Positions 1 through 5,687 are shown, counted from the stretch's first letter. The stretch: DNA of 5,687 nucleotides from Legionellaceae bacterium (GCA_030696465.1 JAUYSE010000092.1:1-5687); one strand, 5' to 3'. Notes: generated from the sequence alone by a model not told the origin. Numbers and translations: made by a program.

Positions 1-82
1 ACAAGCCGCAGGACGTAGGCATCTGACTCTCAAGAAAAAATCAAGGTGAATTGGAGGCGTGTGCGTTCACGTGAATGTATTC

Positions 83-2140
83 TCATATTGGTGAAGGGGC
101 CCCTTTATATGGTGAATCTTTTGTAGGGTCTAAGGATTGTCCTTCAAGCGTCTTAATAGTTTGGCCACACTCACTTACTTGAATGGTCATCTCATTATCA
201 TTGGAAGGGGGTACACTCTGGGACAAAGATAGATTGTCAAAAAAACCACCGCGCCGTTGAAGCTTTTTAAGATTTTTACCAGAAAAGTTAAATCTCAGAG
301 AGCACTCTCCTGGAGAGTCCTGATCAGGACTCATCACTGCTTCATCTCGCTTCGAATCAGGGGAGTTGCTTAAGCCCGTGTCTGAGCCATTGTTTTCCGC
401 CCTGGAGCTGGCTGCCTTAACCGGAGTATACAACAATACCTCAGAGCAAAGCGTAGTTGTTGTGGCGCTTGCTTCTGACGGTAAATCAGAAGACCCCGTT
501 ACCTCAGCGCCTGAAGCAGACTCCTGCACCACAGTATTACTCCACATAGAAGAAATATTTTGCTCTCTTCTCACCTGTCGAGAGGCTGCTTTTTCTCGAG
601 CAATACGCAGCTCTTCTTCTTTTTTTTCAGTCTCTAATCGCTTTCTTTCCGCCTGTCGAGCCAGTTTATCCAATTCTTTCTGTTTCTTTAAAGCAGCATC
701 TTGTTTAGCTTTCTCCTGAACAGCTATTTTCTTAGCGGCTCGCAAATCATTCTGTAATTGTTTTTCTCTACACTCATCCTTTAATAATTGTGATATTTCT
801 GATGCATTAATCTTCGAAGTAGCTCTGATTTTATCCCTAGGTGGATTTAAACGCTCTAAAACAGCAAGACTTTCTGAAATACTGACAAACGCTAATCCAC
901 ATTCAATCAAAAAGCCCTCGATTAGCGTGAAGGCATTCACTTTATTCAGATCAACTTTATCCCTGTTTTTTAAACCATTTGTAGAGTAAATACTTTCTTG
1001 AAAGGTGCCATCCGCTAAACATTTCAAGACCCATACTGGTTTACCCTTAGCCGATCCATCCTCTCTCCAACACTCAACACCATGCAGATAGGTATCTTCT
1101 AGTTGAATTTTAAACCAATGTACAAAATGCTCTGAAGTACCCAGGTCTGATCTTCCATTGAGCGTTCTCCCAGCAGAAAACCCTATAAACAAACGCCCAC
1201 CTTCTGACTCAGAGAAGCTTAATAATATCCCATTTGGATCGTCATATTTATCCTTATGCAAGGCACCACAATAATAAATTACTCTTTCATCATCTGGACA
1301 CCCTTGAGATATTCCTCTTACAAAAGAGCCATTATCAAAGCTCCCTCTATCCTCCATAACCACAGCACCCGTGTAAGAGTCTACTAATTTTCTTGTTCCT
1401 CTATATTTTTGTGTATGCAACCTACCTTGTTTAAACTCCCCTCGATCGATAGTATGTTGATTTCTAGAAAAGTCTTCTTTCTTTCTCTGACCTTGTCTAA
1501 AATGACCATGGACAAACACACCTTTAGAGTTGTTCTCAATCAACGGTTGCTCATCATTCGTTACTTGTGTTCTTGCCCCAGCTCCATGTAAATTTTCTCC
1601 TACAAAAGAACCCTCATTTTTTTCTACCAAAACTTCAGATTGATCTGCGGGCGAAGGTTGAAAATAACTTAAGTCTCGAAGGCTTATATTGCTATACTGA
1701 AAGCATTTTAAAAACAAAGTTTCGCTCTGATATAAAAAGACTCCCTGATATACTTTTTTGACAGACAATGTCTCGTGATGAACACTTCCCGAGAACGTCT
1801 TGAACGTCTTGTTTGTTCTATTAAATTCACCATCAAAAATCCATTTACTTCCATCCAGCAAAGTCACTTCAACAAGCCCTGATGTGAGACCAAATGGTTC
1901 AAAACGACTTGTTGCTAAAAATTCAAAATCGCCTTTATCTACCCGAACAGATTGATTTTTATATGTTCGAATCATCTTTCCTGTTTTTAGGTGATTACCT
2001 TCAAAAGACCCGGTCATAGATATTTCTAACATATCCGTATCTAAAACCGCATTTTCAAATTTTCTGTGTAACGTAACAGTGCCTTGTAATGTATCTGTAA
2101 CTGAAGGTTCTTTAATCACCCAATCTTTAATATCAAACAT
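83..2140 (-). CDS. uncharacterised 685-residue protein with degenerate MORN-like repeats, coiled coil and disordered tail
   Basis: I do not recognise a named family. The frame is intact from ATG (2140) to TGA (83-85). Residues 1-290 carry spaced Gly-x-Phe units like weak MORN repeats: GSFEGNHLKTGK (44-55), DGEFNRTNKTF (103-113), EGSFVGENLHGAGA (176-189), KGVFVHGHFRQGQ (206-218), RGEFKQGRLH (233-242) and RGSFDNGSFVRG (265-276). The last four are 27-32 residues apart, longer than the usual 23-residue MORN period. Residues 290-440 look globular (aromatic-rich, two Cys). Residues 450-528 form a Lys/Glu/Ala/Arg-rich coiled coil. The remainder is Ser/Thr/Pro-rich and probably disordered, with a basic patch GKNLKKLQRR at 621-630. 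There is no signal peptide or membrane segment, so it is probably cytoplasmic or exported by a signal-independent route. The nearest ribosome-site-like sequence is TTAGG, about 11 bases before the ATG. MORN proteins often bind membranes or act as scaffolds; a secreted effector or a shape-associated scaffold are both open possibilities. Confidence 0.85.
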   Translation of the reverse strand: MFDIKDWVIKEPSVTDTLQGTVTLHRKFENAVLDTDMLEISMTGSFEGNHLKTGKMIRTYKNQSVRVDKGDFEFLATSRFEPFGLTSGLVEVTLLDGSKWIFDGEFNRTNKTFKTFSGSVHHETLSVKKVYQGVFLYQSETLFLKCFQYSNISLRDLSYFQPSPADQSEVLVEKNEGSFVGENLHGAGARTQVTNDEQPLIENNSKGVFVHGHFRQGQRKKEDFSRNQHTIDRGEFKQGRLHTQKYRGTRKLVDSYTGAVVMEDRGSFDNGSFVRGISQGCPDDERVIYYCGALHKDKYDDPNGILLSFSESEGGRLFIGFSAGRTLNGRSDLGTSEHFVHWFKIQLEDTYLHGVECWREDGSAKGKPVWVLKCLADGTFQESIYSTNGLKNRDKVDLNKVNAFTLIEGFLIECGLAFVSISESLAVLERLNPPRDKIRATSKINASEISQLLKDECREKQLQNDLRAAKKIAVQEKAKQDAALKKQKELDKLARQAERKRLETEKKEEELRIAREKAASRQVRREQNISSMWSNTVVQESASGAEVTGSSDLPSEASATTTTLCSEVLLYTPVKAASSRAENNGSDTGLSNSPDSKRDEAVMSPDQDSPGECSLRFNFSGKNLKKLQRRGGFFDNLSLSQSVPPSNDNEMTIQVSECGQTIKTLEGQSLDPTKDSPYKGAPSPI
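1794..1811 (-). repeat. 9-base in-frame tandem duplication within the MORN-like gene
   Basis: AACGTCTTG occurs twice head to tail on the plus strand (1794-1802 and 1803-1811). On the coding strand it is AAGACGTTC twice, giving Lys-Thr-Phe Lys-Thr-Phe at residues 111-116. The copies are identical in all nine bases, which suggests a recent slippage duplication. It keeps the frame open. Confidence 0.8.
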
Positions 2141-2164
2141 AATTATGAATACCTAATAGTTAAT

Positions 2165-2180
2165 ACGTTATCAATAACGT
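2165..2180. promoter_or_regulatory. palindrome upstream of the MORN-like gene, possible operator or promoter part
   Basis: ACGTTAT-CA-ATAACGT is a perfect inverted repeat with seven-base arms and a two-base centre, ending 24 bases before the ATG at 2140. The overlapping ten-mer ATAACGTTAT (2174-2183) is itself a perfect palindrome. On the minus strand the same stretch offers a TATAAC hexamer (2184-2179) that could be a -10 box, though no good -35 is visible at the usual distance. The dyad could be a repressor site or, in such AT-rich DNA, chance. Function is inference. Confidence 0.35.
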
Positions 2181-2199
2181 TATAATTTATAAAAAGTGT

Positions 2200-2342
2200 T
2201 TTGTACGGTACGATTTTTTACTGAGGCCATCTTTGCGAGCCGCAGGCGAAGCAATCCAGCGGCTTTAAGGTCACTGGATTACTTCCCCTTCGCTTCGCTC
2301 TGGGTCGCAAAGACGTTACTTTCAAAAATTGTACCGTACAAA
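2200..2342. repeat. nested inverted-repeat element (MITE-like or palindromic dispersed repeat)
   Basis: This non-coding unit of about 143 bases has outer arms TTTGTACGGTACGATTTTT (2200-2218) and its reverse complement at 2324-2342, matching at 18 of 19 positions. Inside is a second imperfect palindrome: TCTTTGCGA (2230-2238) pairs with TCGCAAAGA (2305-2313), and GAAGCAATCCAG (2248-2259) pairs with CTGGATTACTTC (2274-2285) with one mismatch, around a 14-base loop (2260-2273). The right arm carries about ten extra bases between these two stems. The 'TTTGCGAG...GAAGCAATCCAG' core resembles a palindromic repeat seen dispersed in many bacterial genomes (recalled, not checked). No open frame or transposase lies within it and I see no clear target-site duplication, so mobility is inference. 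It sits between mreD and the next gene; transcribed from either side it would form a long hairpin, but without a terminal T-run directly after the GC-rich stem. Confidence 0.8.
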
Positions 2343-2456
2343 GGGAAAATAATTTGAATTAAAACCGCATATTATGAATTGTTTAAATGGGCGTGTCAAT
2401 TTTAAGGACAATAAAGTGCGAAAATGGTCTATATTTCTCGAGAACAACAGTTACTC

Positions 2457-2915
2457 TTATTGCAATACTCTTTTTTTGCGAAAAACTAAAGAAATCCAAG
2501 GCCAAAACAAGGTGCTCATCAAGGTTTTCATGACTATTTCAGTCCAAATAATCGGATAGCCCTGTAATCGTAACATCAGTGCCAACACGATTAAATAGGA
2601 AGAAACACAAGCCCCCACCAATGCCATTTGCTGTGGTACCAACAAACGAGAGAATGGTCTGGAAGGCAAACGTGCAAGACCGTATATCAGCATCAAAGCC
2701 AATACATGTTCACCAAATGGAGAAGAAAACAACACATCCATTAATAAGCCCCAAACTGCCAGTAACCACCATGGCACTATTTTTGGCTCATACCAAAACG
2801 CGTACAATAAAACCAATACCAACCAAACAGGTTCCATACCCATTAAAGGAGCTGGAAACAAGCATATGCTTAACAAAAGTGCCACTGCGAATATCAAGTA
2901 CCATCGCAGTAACAT
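2457..2915 (-). CDS. mreD: rod shape-determining protein MreD
   Basis: MreD is the small polytopic inner-membrane partner of MreC in the elongasome. The 152-residue protein is almost wholly hydrophobic, with about six membrane segments near 6-24, 28-41, 47-64, 68-82, 95-116 and 123-145, and a basic C-terminus FRKKRVLQ. The conserved core appears as WWLLAVWGLLMDVLFSSPFGEH (split: WWLLAVWGLLMD at 49-60, SPFGEH at 65-70), matching the family pattern of a Gly-rich helix ending in Asp followed by a Gly turn. The start codon overlaps the mreC stop (TAATG), and a good AGGAG ribosome site (2930-2926) sits ten bases upstream within the mreC 3' end. This is the strongest Shine-Dalgarno seen in the window. 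Length and position directly after mreC are typical, so the call is firm despite low sequence conservation in this family. No rng or maf-like gene follows within the window. Confidence 0.96.
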   Translation of the reverse strand: MLLRWYLIFAVALLLSICLFPAPLMGMEPVWLVLVLLYAFWYEPKIVPWWLLAVWGLLMDVLFSSPFGEHVLALMLIYGLARLPSRPFSRLLVPQQMALVGACVSSYLIVLALMLRLQGYPIIWTEIVMKTLMSTLFWPWISLVFRKKRVLQ

Positions 2916-3826
2916 TAGACGGTTTCTCCTAACGCATGCATTCTTTCAAGAATTTCCTGGGCCAAATGCCGCTCTTTTCTATCCGGCCAAACCAATAAAA
3001 CCAATCTATCTCTTTGTAACAGAGCGGTTGGTGCCACATCTACTTGTACAAAGTCTTCACCTGGCATGGGTTTCAAAGACAGCACTTTTCCGATAGGGTA
3101 TCCATCAAGAAAACGTCCGCCTAAACCCGAAGAAACCAATGAGTCACCCACTTGCATCCCAGCAGTTCTGGATAAATGCACGACCGCCAAACGTGTGGGA
3201 TCATTAGTGCCCGAGAGAATCGCCCACTCCCCCGTTCTCAAGTTACGCACCGGAATCGCCGATTTCACATCGGAGATCATCAACACACTAGAGGTATGAG
3301 AACCTGCTTCAATAATTTGACCCACTACGCCTTTCGCATCTAGTACAGGCTGCCCCAAATAGACGCCATCTCGAAATCCTTTGTTGAGCACCAAAAGCTG
3401 TCGTGCAGTGTTTGTCTCAACGTGCACAATCCGAGCCGCCATTGCTTGCTCTTTGTGTTGCGCGGCAGATTGTAACAAAGCATTCAGCTGGGTATTTTCA
3501 TTTTCGAGGGCTAATAAATATTGTAATTTTGCACGTAACAACAAGTGCTCATTTTGCAAGCGCTGATTGTCATGCAACAAATCGCTTTTATCAGAAAATA
3601 AAGCGCGCCATTGCACCACCTGTTGATAAGGATAATCGACTATAGATTGTAAAGGCTGAGCCATATCCAAGAAAAAAACGCGTAACGGGCGAAAAAACGC
3701 CGTGTGCGCATCAACCCAGATACCTAGCACTGAGAAAAAAAATACTATCCCATAAATAAACGAATATTCGCTGCGTTTATTAAAGAGACGTGCTTTTTTA
3801 TTCCGTCGATAAGAAATCACCGCCAT
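2915..3826 (-). CDS. mreC: rod shape-determining protein MreC
   Basis: MreC is the bitopic inner-membrane scaffold that links MreB filaments and MreD to the periplasmic elongasome enzymes PBP2 and RodA. The 303 residues show the usual layout: a basic cytoplasmic N-terminus (YRRNKKARLFNKR, 6-18), one membrane helix at about 22-40, a periplasmic coiled coil at about 76-118 (NQRLQNEHLLLRAKLQ, then ENENTQLNALL), and the paired beta-barrel MreC domain at about 122-280. Family landmarks are NKGFRDGVYLGQPVLD (148-163), GVVGQI (166-171), and the DSLVSSGLGGRFLDGYPIG block (228-246). The ATG at 3826 lies inside the end of mreB, giving a 29-base overlap; a weak GGA precedes it, and an in-frame GTG two codons later is an alternative. 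Overlap with mreB and the shared base with mreD point to one transcript and coupled translation. The product is full length for the family. Confidence 0.98.
   Translation of the reverse strand: MAVISYRRNKKARLFNKRSEYSFIYGIVFFFSVLGIWVDAHTAFFRPLRVFFLDMAQPLQSIVDYPYQQVVQWRALFSDKSDLLHDNQRLQNEHLLLRAKLQYLLALENENTQLNALLQSAAQHKEQAMAARIVHVETNTARQLLVLNKGFRDGVYLGQPVLDAKGVVGQIIEAGSHTSSVLMISDVKSAIPVRNLRTGEWAILSGTNDPTRLAVVHLSRTAGMQVGDSLVSSGLGGRFLDGYPIGKVLSLKPMPGEDFVQVDVAPTALLQRDRLVLLVWPDRKERHLAQEILERMHALGETV
2926..2930 (-). promoter_or_regulatory. Shine-Dalgarno site for mreD
   Basis: The minus strand reads AGGAG followed by a ten-base spacer AAACCGTCTA and the ATG of mreD. It lies within the final codons of mreC and, with the TAATG junction, supports the chosen mreD start and translational coupling. 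Confidence 0.75.
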
Positions 3827-4835
3827 GTAAGTCCATGGTTTCTAATGCCTTGCCACCGCCTCGTGCTACACAAGTGAGGGGATCTTCAGCCACGATTACT
3901 GGGAGACCGGTTTCTTCCATCAGCAAGGTATCCATGTTTTTCAACAAGGCTCCCCCGCCAGTCAAGACCATGCCTCGTTCAGCAATATCGGCTGCCAATT
4001 CTGGTGGCGCCAATTCAAGTGCTGCACGTACCGCGCCAACAATACCAGATAATGGTTCTTGTAAAGCCTCGAGTATCTCAGCGCTCGTTAATGTAAAGCT
4101 TCGGGGAATACCTTCCGCCAAGTTACGTCCTCGTACTTCAATTTCATATAAATCACGACTGGGAAATGCGGTACCAATTTCATGCTTAATACGTTCAGCC
4201 GTGGTTTCACCAATCAAGGTGCCATAATTTCTACGCACATAAGAGACAATCGCATCGTCAAATTTATCGCCGCCAATACGGACGGACTGATGATATACGA
4301 TACCGCTTAATGAGATAATCGCAACTTCTGTCGTGCCGCCACCAATATCGACAACCATAGAGCCACTGGCTTCTTCTACTGGCATACCTGAGCCCAGTGC
4401 TGCAGCCATCGGTTCTTCAATCAAAAATACTTCTCGCGCCCCTGCTCCCATTGCGGATTCACGTATCGCACGACGCTCGACTTGTGTAGATCCACAAGGA
4501 ACACAAACCAAAACCCTTGGACTTGGCTTTAAATAACGGTTTTCATGTACTTTATGAATGAAGTGTTGCAACATTTTTTCAGTCACAAAAAAGTCTGCAA
4601 TGACGCCATCTTTCATGGGACGAATCGCGGTAATATTACCTGGTGTTCGCCCTAACATGCGCTTGGCTTCAATACCAACTGCTGCCACCCGTTTTTGCCC
4701 ATCTTCATTTCTCAAGGCCACCACAGAAGGTTCATTCAAGACAATCCCAACGCTTCTTGAATAGATCAGCGTATTGGCGGTGCCTAAATCGATAGACAAA
4801 TCATTTGAAAAAAGACCACGTAATTTTTTAAACAT
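3798..4835 (-). CDS. mreB: rod shape-determining protein MreB, actin-like ATPase
   Basis: MreB is the bacterial actin homologue that polymerises on ATP under the inner membrane and directs the elongasome for sidewall peptidoglycan synthesis. The protein is 345 residues, against 347 in E. coli, and follows that sequence closely end to end. It starts with the amphipathic membrane-binding peptide MFKKLRGLFSND. Phosphate-1 motif DLGT is at 16-19, the catalytic-type glutamate in FLIEEP at 137-142, phosphate-2 motif DIGGGTTE at 163-170, and the adenosine motif LTGGGALL at 291-298. The near-invariant stretch ADFFVTEKMLQHFI is at 80-93. The ATG at 4835 is chosen because it gives this conserved N-terminus, although no clear Shine-Dalgarno precedes it. 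The 3' end overlaps mreC by 29 bases. All nucleotide-binding residues look intact, so the protein is expected to be functional and the cell rod-like or elongated. Identification is certain. Confidence 0.99.
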   Translation of the reverse strand: MFKKLRGLFSNDLSIDLGTANTLIYSRSVGIVLNEPSVVALRNEDGQKRVAAVGIEAKRMLGRTPGNITAIRPMKDGVIADFFVTEKMLQHFIHKVHENRYLKPSPRVLVCVPCGSTQVERRAIRESAMGAGAREVFLIEEPMAAALGSGMPVEEASGSMVVDIGGGTTEVAIISLSGIVYHQSVRIGGDKFDDAIVSYVRRNYGTLIGETTAERIKHEIGTAFPSRDLYEIEVRGRNLAEGIPRSFTLTSAEILEALQEPLSGIVGAVRAALELAPPELAADIAERGMVLTGGGALLKNMDTLLMEETGLPVIVAEDPLTCVARGGGKALETMDLHGGDFLSTE

Positions 4836-4914
4836 AAGTATACAACAAGCCCATTATGAGAATATCTCACTGTACCGTATTTTTTAATAAAAATCGAGAA
4901 ATAATTCCGTCATT
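4836..4914 (-). other. ubiA-mreB spacer, probable site of mreB transcription and translation signals
   Basis: This is the only gap between ubiA and mreB, 79 bases long. It is AT-rich and contains the palindrome-like run ATTTTTTAATAAAAAT (4879-4894) and the 8-mer GTACCGTA (4872-4879), which also occurs in the arms of the 2200-2342 inverted-repeat element. On the minus strand a CATAAT hexamer (4858-4853) could be a -10 box, but I see no good -35 at 16-18 bases. No AGGAG-like ribosome site precedes the mreB ATG; the sequence just before it reads GGGCTTGTTGTATACTT. There is no GC-rich hairpin plus T-run, so ubiA has no visible intrinsic terminator and readthrough into mreB is possible. A promoter here is inference only. 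Confidence 0.3.
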
Positions 4915-5687
4915 TCAGAAATTAAAACACAAGCCAATCCACAACAATAATCCATACCAAACACTGAGACTAAACGCACGAAAACAAGCCTGCGCTTGTT
5001 GTGTAGAGGTCAGATATAGCTGGTATCCTAAGAGCAAGCCAGCACCAGCCCAAGCAGCATAAAAATAGATGTTCAAGAACAGTAATTTGGCAATAAACAG
5101 CCAAGAGAGATAACTTAAAACGCCAAAAATACTCACCCAAATGCTGTCATATTCTCCCGCCAAAATTGCCGTAGAATACAAGCCTAACACTTGATCGTCA
5201 GACTTATCTACCATGGCATACATGGTATCGTATGACAATACCCATAAAACCGTATTCGCCCATAACAATAAAGTCACCCCATCCATAGATGCCGCATATG
5301 CGGTATATACCATAGGGATACTCATCGAAAAAGCGATACCCAATATCACTTGCGGCGCCGGCAAAAACCGTTTAGTAAACGGATACAGCCCTACTACCCC
5401 AAGCGCCGCTAAGGCCCAATAAAAACAAGCAGGAGAAAGCTGTAACAGCACTAGAAAAGATAAAAATAATAACAACAATAAGCAAACCCAAGCCTCTATT
5501 AAAGACAAGGCGCCGGTCACGAGAGGACGCTGCTGCGTACGTGCCACATGGGCGTCCCAACGCCTATCTGCAATATCATTAATAATGCAACCAGCAGCAC
5601 GCATTAAAATAGTGCCTAAAAAAAACCAGGGCAACAGACGTAAATTTTTATGCGGCGCTATCCATAAAGCAAATGCAGTGGGGTACC
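4915..5687 (-). CDS. ubiA: 4-hydroxybenzoate polyprenyltransferase UbiA, 5'-truncated by window edge
   Basis: UbiA is the integral-membrane prenyltransferase that joins a polyprenyl diphosphate tail to 4-hydroxybenzoate, an early step of ubiquinone synthesis. The frame is open to the window edge; 256 residues are visible before a TGA stop. The first visible residues, YPTAFALWIA, line up with WPTLWALWVA near residue 30 of E. coli UbiA (recalled), so about 30 residues are missing and the full protein would be near 286, normal for the family. Both Mg-diphosphate-binding aspartate motifs are present: NDIADRRWD (visible residues 36-44) and YDTMYAMVDKSDD (152-164). Other family blocks are LMRAAGC, RPL.TGAL, LYPFTKR and STAILAGEYD. 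Most of the rest is hydrophobic membrane helix. A TTG at 5634 can be read as a start, but it lies inside the conserved domain and is not the true start. The gene lies 79 bases upstream of mreB on the same strand. Assignment is secure; the exact polyprenyl chain length cannot be read. Confidence 0.96.
   Translation of the reverse strand, partial: YPTAFALWIAPHKNLRLLPWFFLGTILMRAAGCIINDIADRRWDAHVARTQQRPLVTGALSLIEAWVCLLLLLFLSFLVLLQLSPACFYWALAALGVVGLYPFTKRFLPAPQVILGIAFSMSIPMVYTAYAASMDGVTLLLWANTVLWVLSYDTMYAMVDKSDDQVLGLYSTAILAGEYDSIWVSIFGVLSYLSWLFIAKLLFLNIYFYAAWAGAGLLLGYQLYLTSTQQAQACFRAFSLSVWYGLLLWIGLCFNF

Larger units (their letters stand above)
2141..2456. other. 316-base intergenic region between mreD and the MORN-like gene
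   Basis: No gene is supported here. The mreD-proximal part (2343-2456) is AT-rich and featureless apart from short chance-level palindromes; I see no intrinsic terminator for the mre operon in it. The middle is the inverted-repeat element at 2200-2342. The part nearest the downstream gene (2141-2199) is very AT-rich and holds a 16-base palindrome. The 9-mer ATTATGAAT occurs on both sides of the element (2142-2150 and 2371-2379), but too far from the arms to be a normal target duplication. Short open frames on the plus strand in this region have no coding features. Confidence 0.6.

Noticed and set aside
1..49. Possible 3' end of a plus-strand gene ending in a TGA at 47-49 (reads QAAGRRHLTLKKKSR)
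   Set aside because: A basic tail of 15 codons is plausible for a convergent gene, but an open stretch this short is expected by chance and I recognise no family.
28..75. Terminator for the MORN-like gene: GTGAA/TTCAC arms followed on the minus strand by a T6 run, plus the palindrome TTCACGTGAA at 66-75
   Set aside because: The stem is only five pairs with a 15-base loop and is not GC-rich, and the T-run does not follow it directly.
366..719. 117-codon plus-strand open frame antisense to the tail and coiled coil of the MORN-like gene
   Set aside because: Its Ser/Cys/Phe-rich composition follows from the Lys/Glu-rich coiled coil on the other strand; no ribosome site or domain is visible.
2142..2379. 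ATTATGAAT at 2142-2150 and 2371-2379 as a target-site duplication of the repeat element
   Set aside because: The copies lie 49 and 28 bases outside the arms, and the DNA is very AT-rich, so the match is likely chance.
2579..2932. 117-codon plus-strand open frame antisense to mreD
   Set aside because: mreD is strongly supported on the other strand by context, a ribosome site and membrane topology; this frame is its mirror.
3790..4227. 145-codon plus-strand open frame antisense to mreB
   Set aside because: It lies fully opposite a near-invariant gene, is rich in Ser/Pro/Ala as antisense shadows are, and has no recognisable domain.
4492..4506. Cys in the MreB VPCGSTQVERRA block, where E. coli has VPVGATQVERRA
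   Set aside because: Cys at this position is, as far as I recall, common in other gammaproteobacterial MreB proteins, so it is ordinary variation.
5372..5560. 62-codon minus-strand open frame inside ubiA in another frame
   Set aside because: It overlaps the conserved UbiA membrane core and has no support of its own.

Overview
The window reads as a chromosomal segment of a gammaproteobacterium with a moderately AT-rich genome. The evidence is an MreB that follows the enterobacterial protein almost residue for residue, the gene order mreB-mreC-mreD, and a UbiA (ubiquinone pathway) of the Escherichia coli type. An intergenic palindromic repeat of the 'TTTGCGAG...GAAGCAATCCAG' kind, and a large protein with degenerate MORN-like repeats and a coiled coil, would suit a host-associated lineage such as the Legionellales. 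That placement is an inference, not something the sequence proves.

Every supported gene lies on the minus strand, so transcription runs from right to left. At the right edge is ubiA (4915-5687), cut by the window so that about 30 N-terminal residues are missing. After a 79-base spacer come mreB (3798-4835), mreC (2915-3826) and mreD (2457-2915). These three are tightly coupled: mreB and mreC overlap by 29 bases, and mreC and mreD share one base in a TAATG junction. The set encodes the cytoskeletal and membrane core of the rod-shape (elongasome) machinery. UbiA is an unrelated membrane enzyme that shares the strand.

Between mreD and the last gene is a 316-base non-coding stretch (2141-2456). 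Its centre is a nested inverted-repeat element (about 2200-2342): near-perfect 19-base outer arms enclose a long imperfect hairpin of a dispersed-repeat type. A separate 16-base palindrome lies closer to the downstream gene.

The left third (83-2140) is one intact 685-residue gene that I cannot assign to a named family. It has an N-terminal half with spaced G-x-F MORN-like units, a central globular region, a strongly charged coiled coil, and a Ser/Thr/Pro-rich disordered tail encoded by noticeably more GC-rich DNA. It is the least ordinary object here and the best candidate for something undescribed. No CRISPR array, tRNA, rRNA, transposase or convincing intrinsic terminator was seen.
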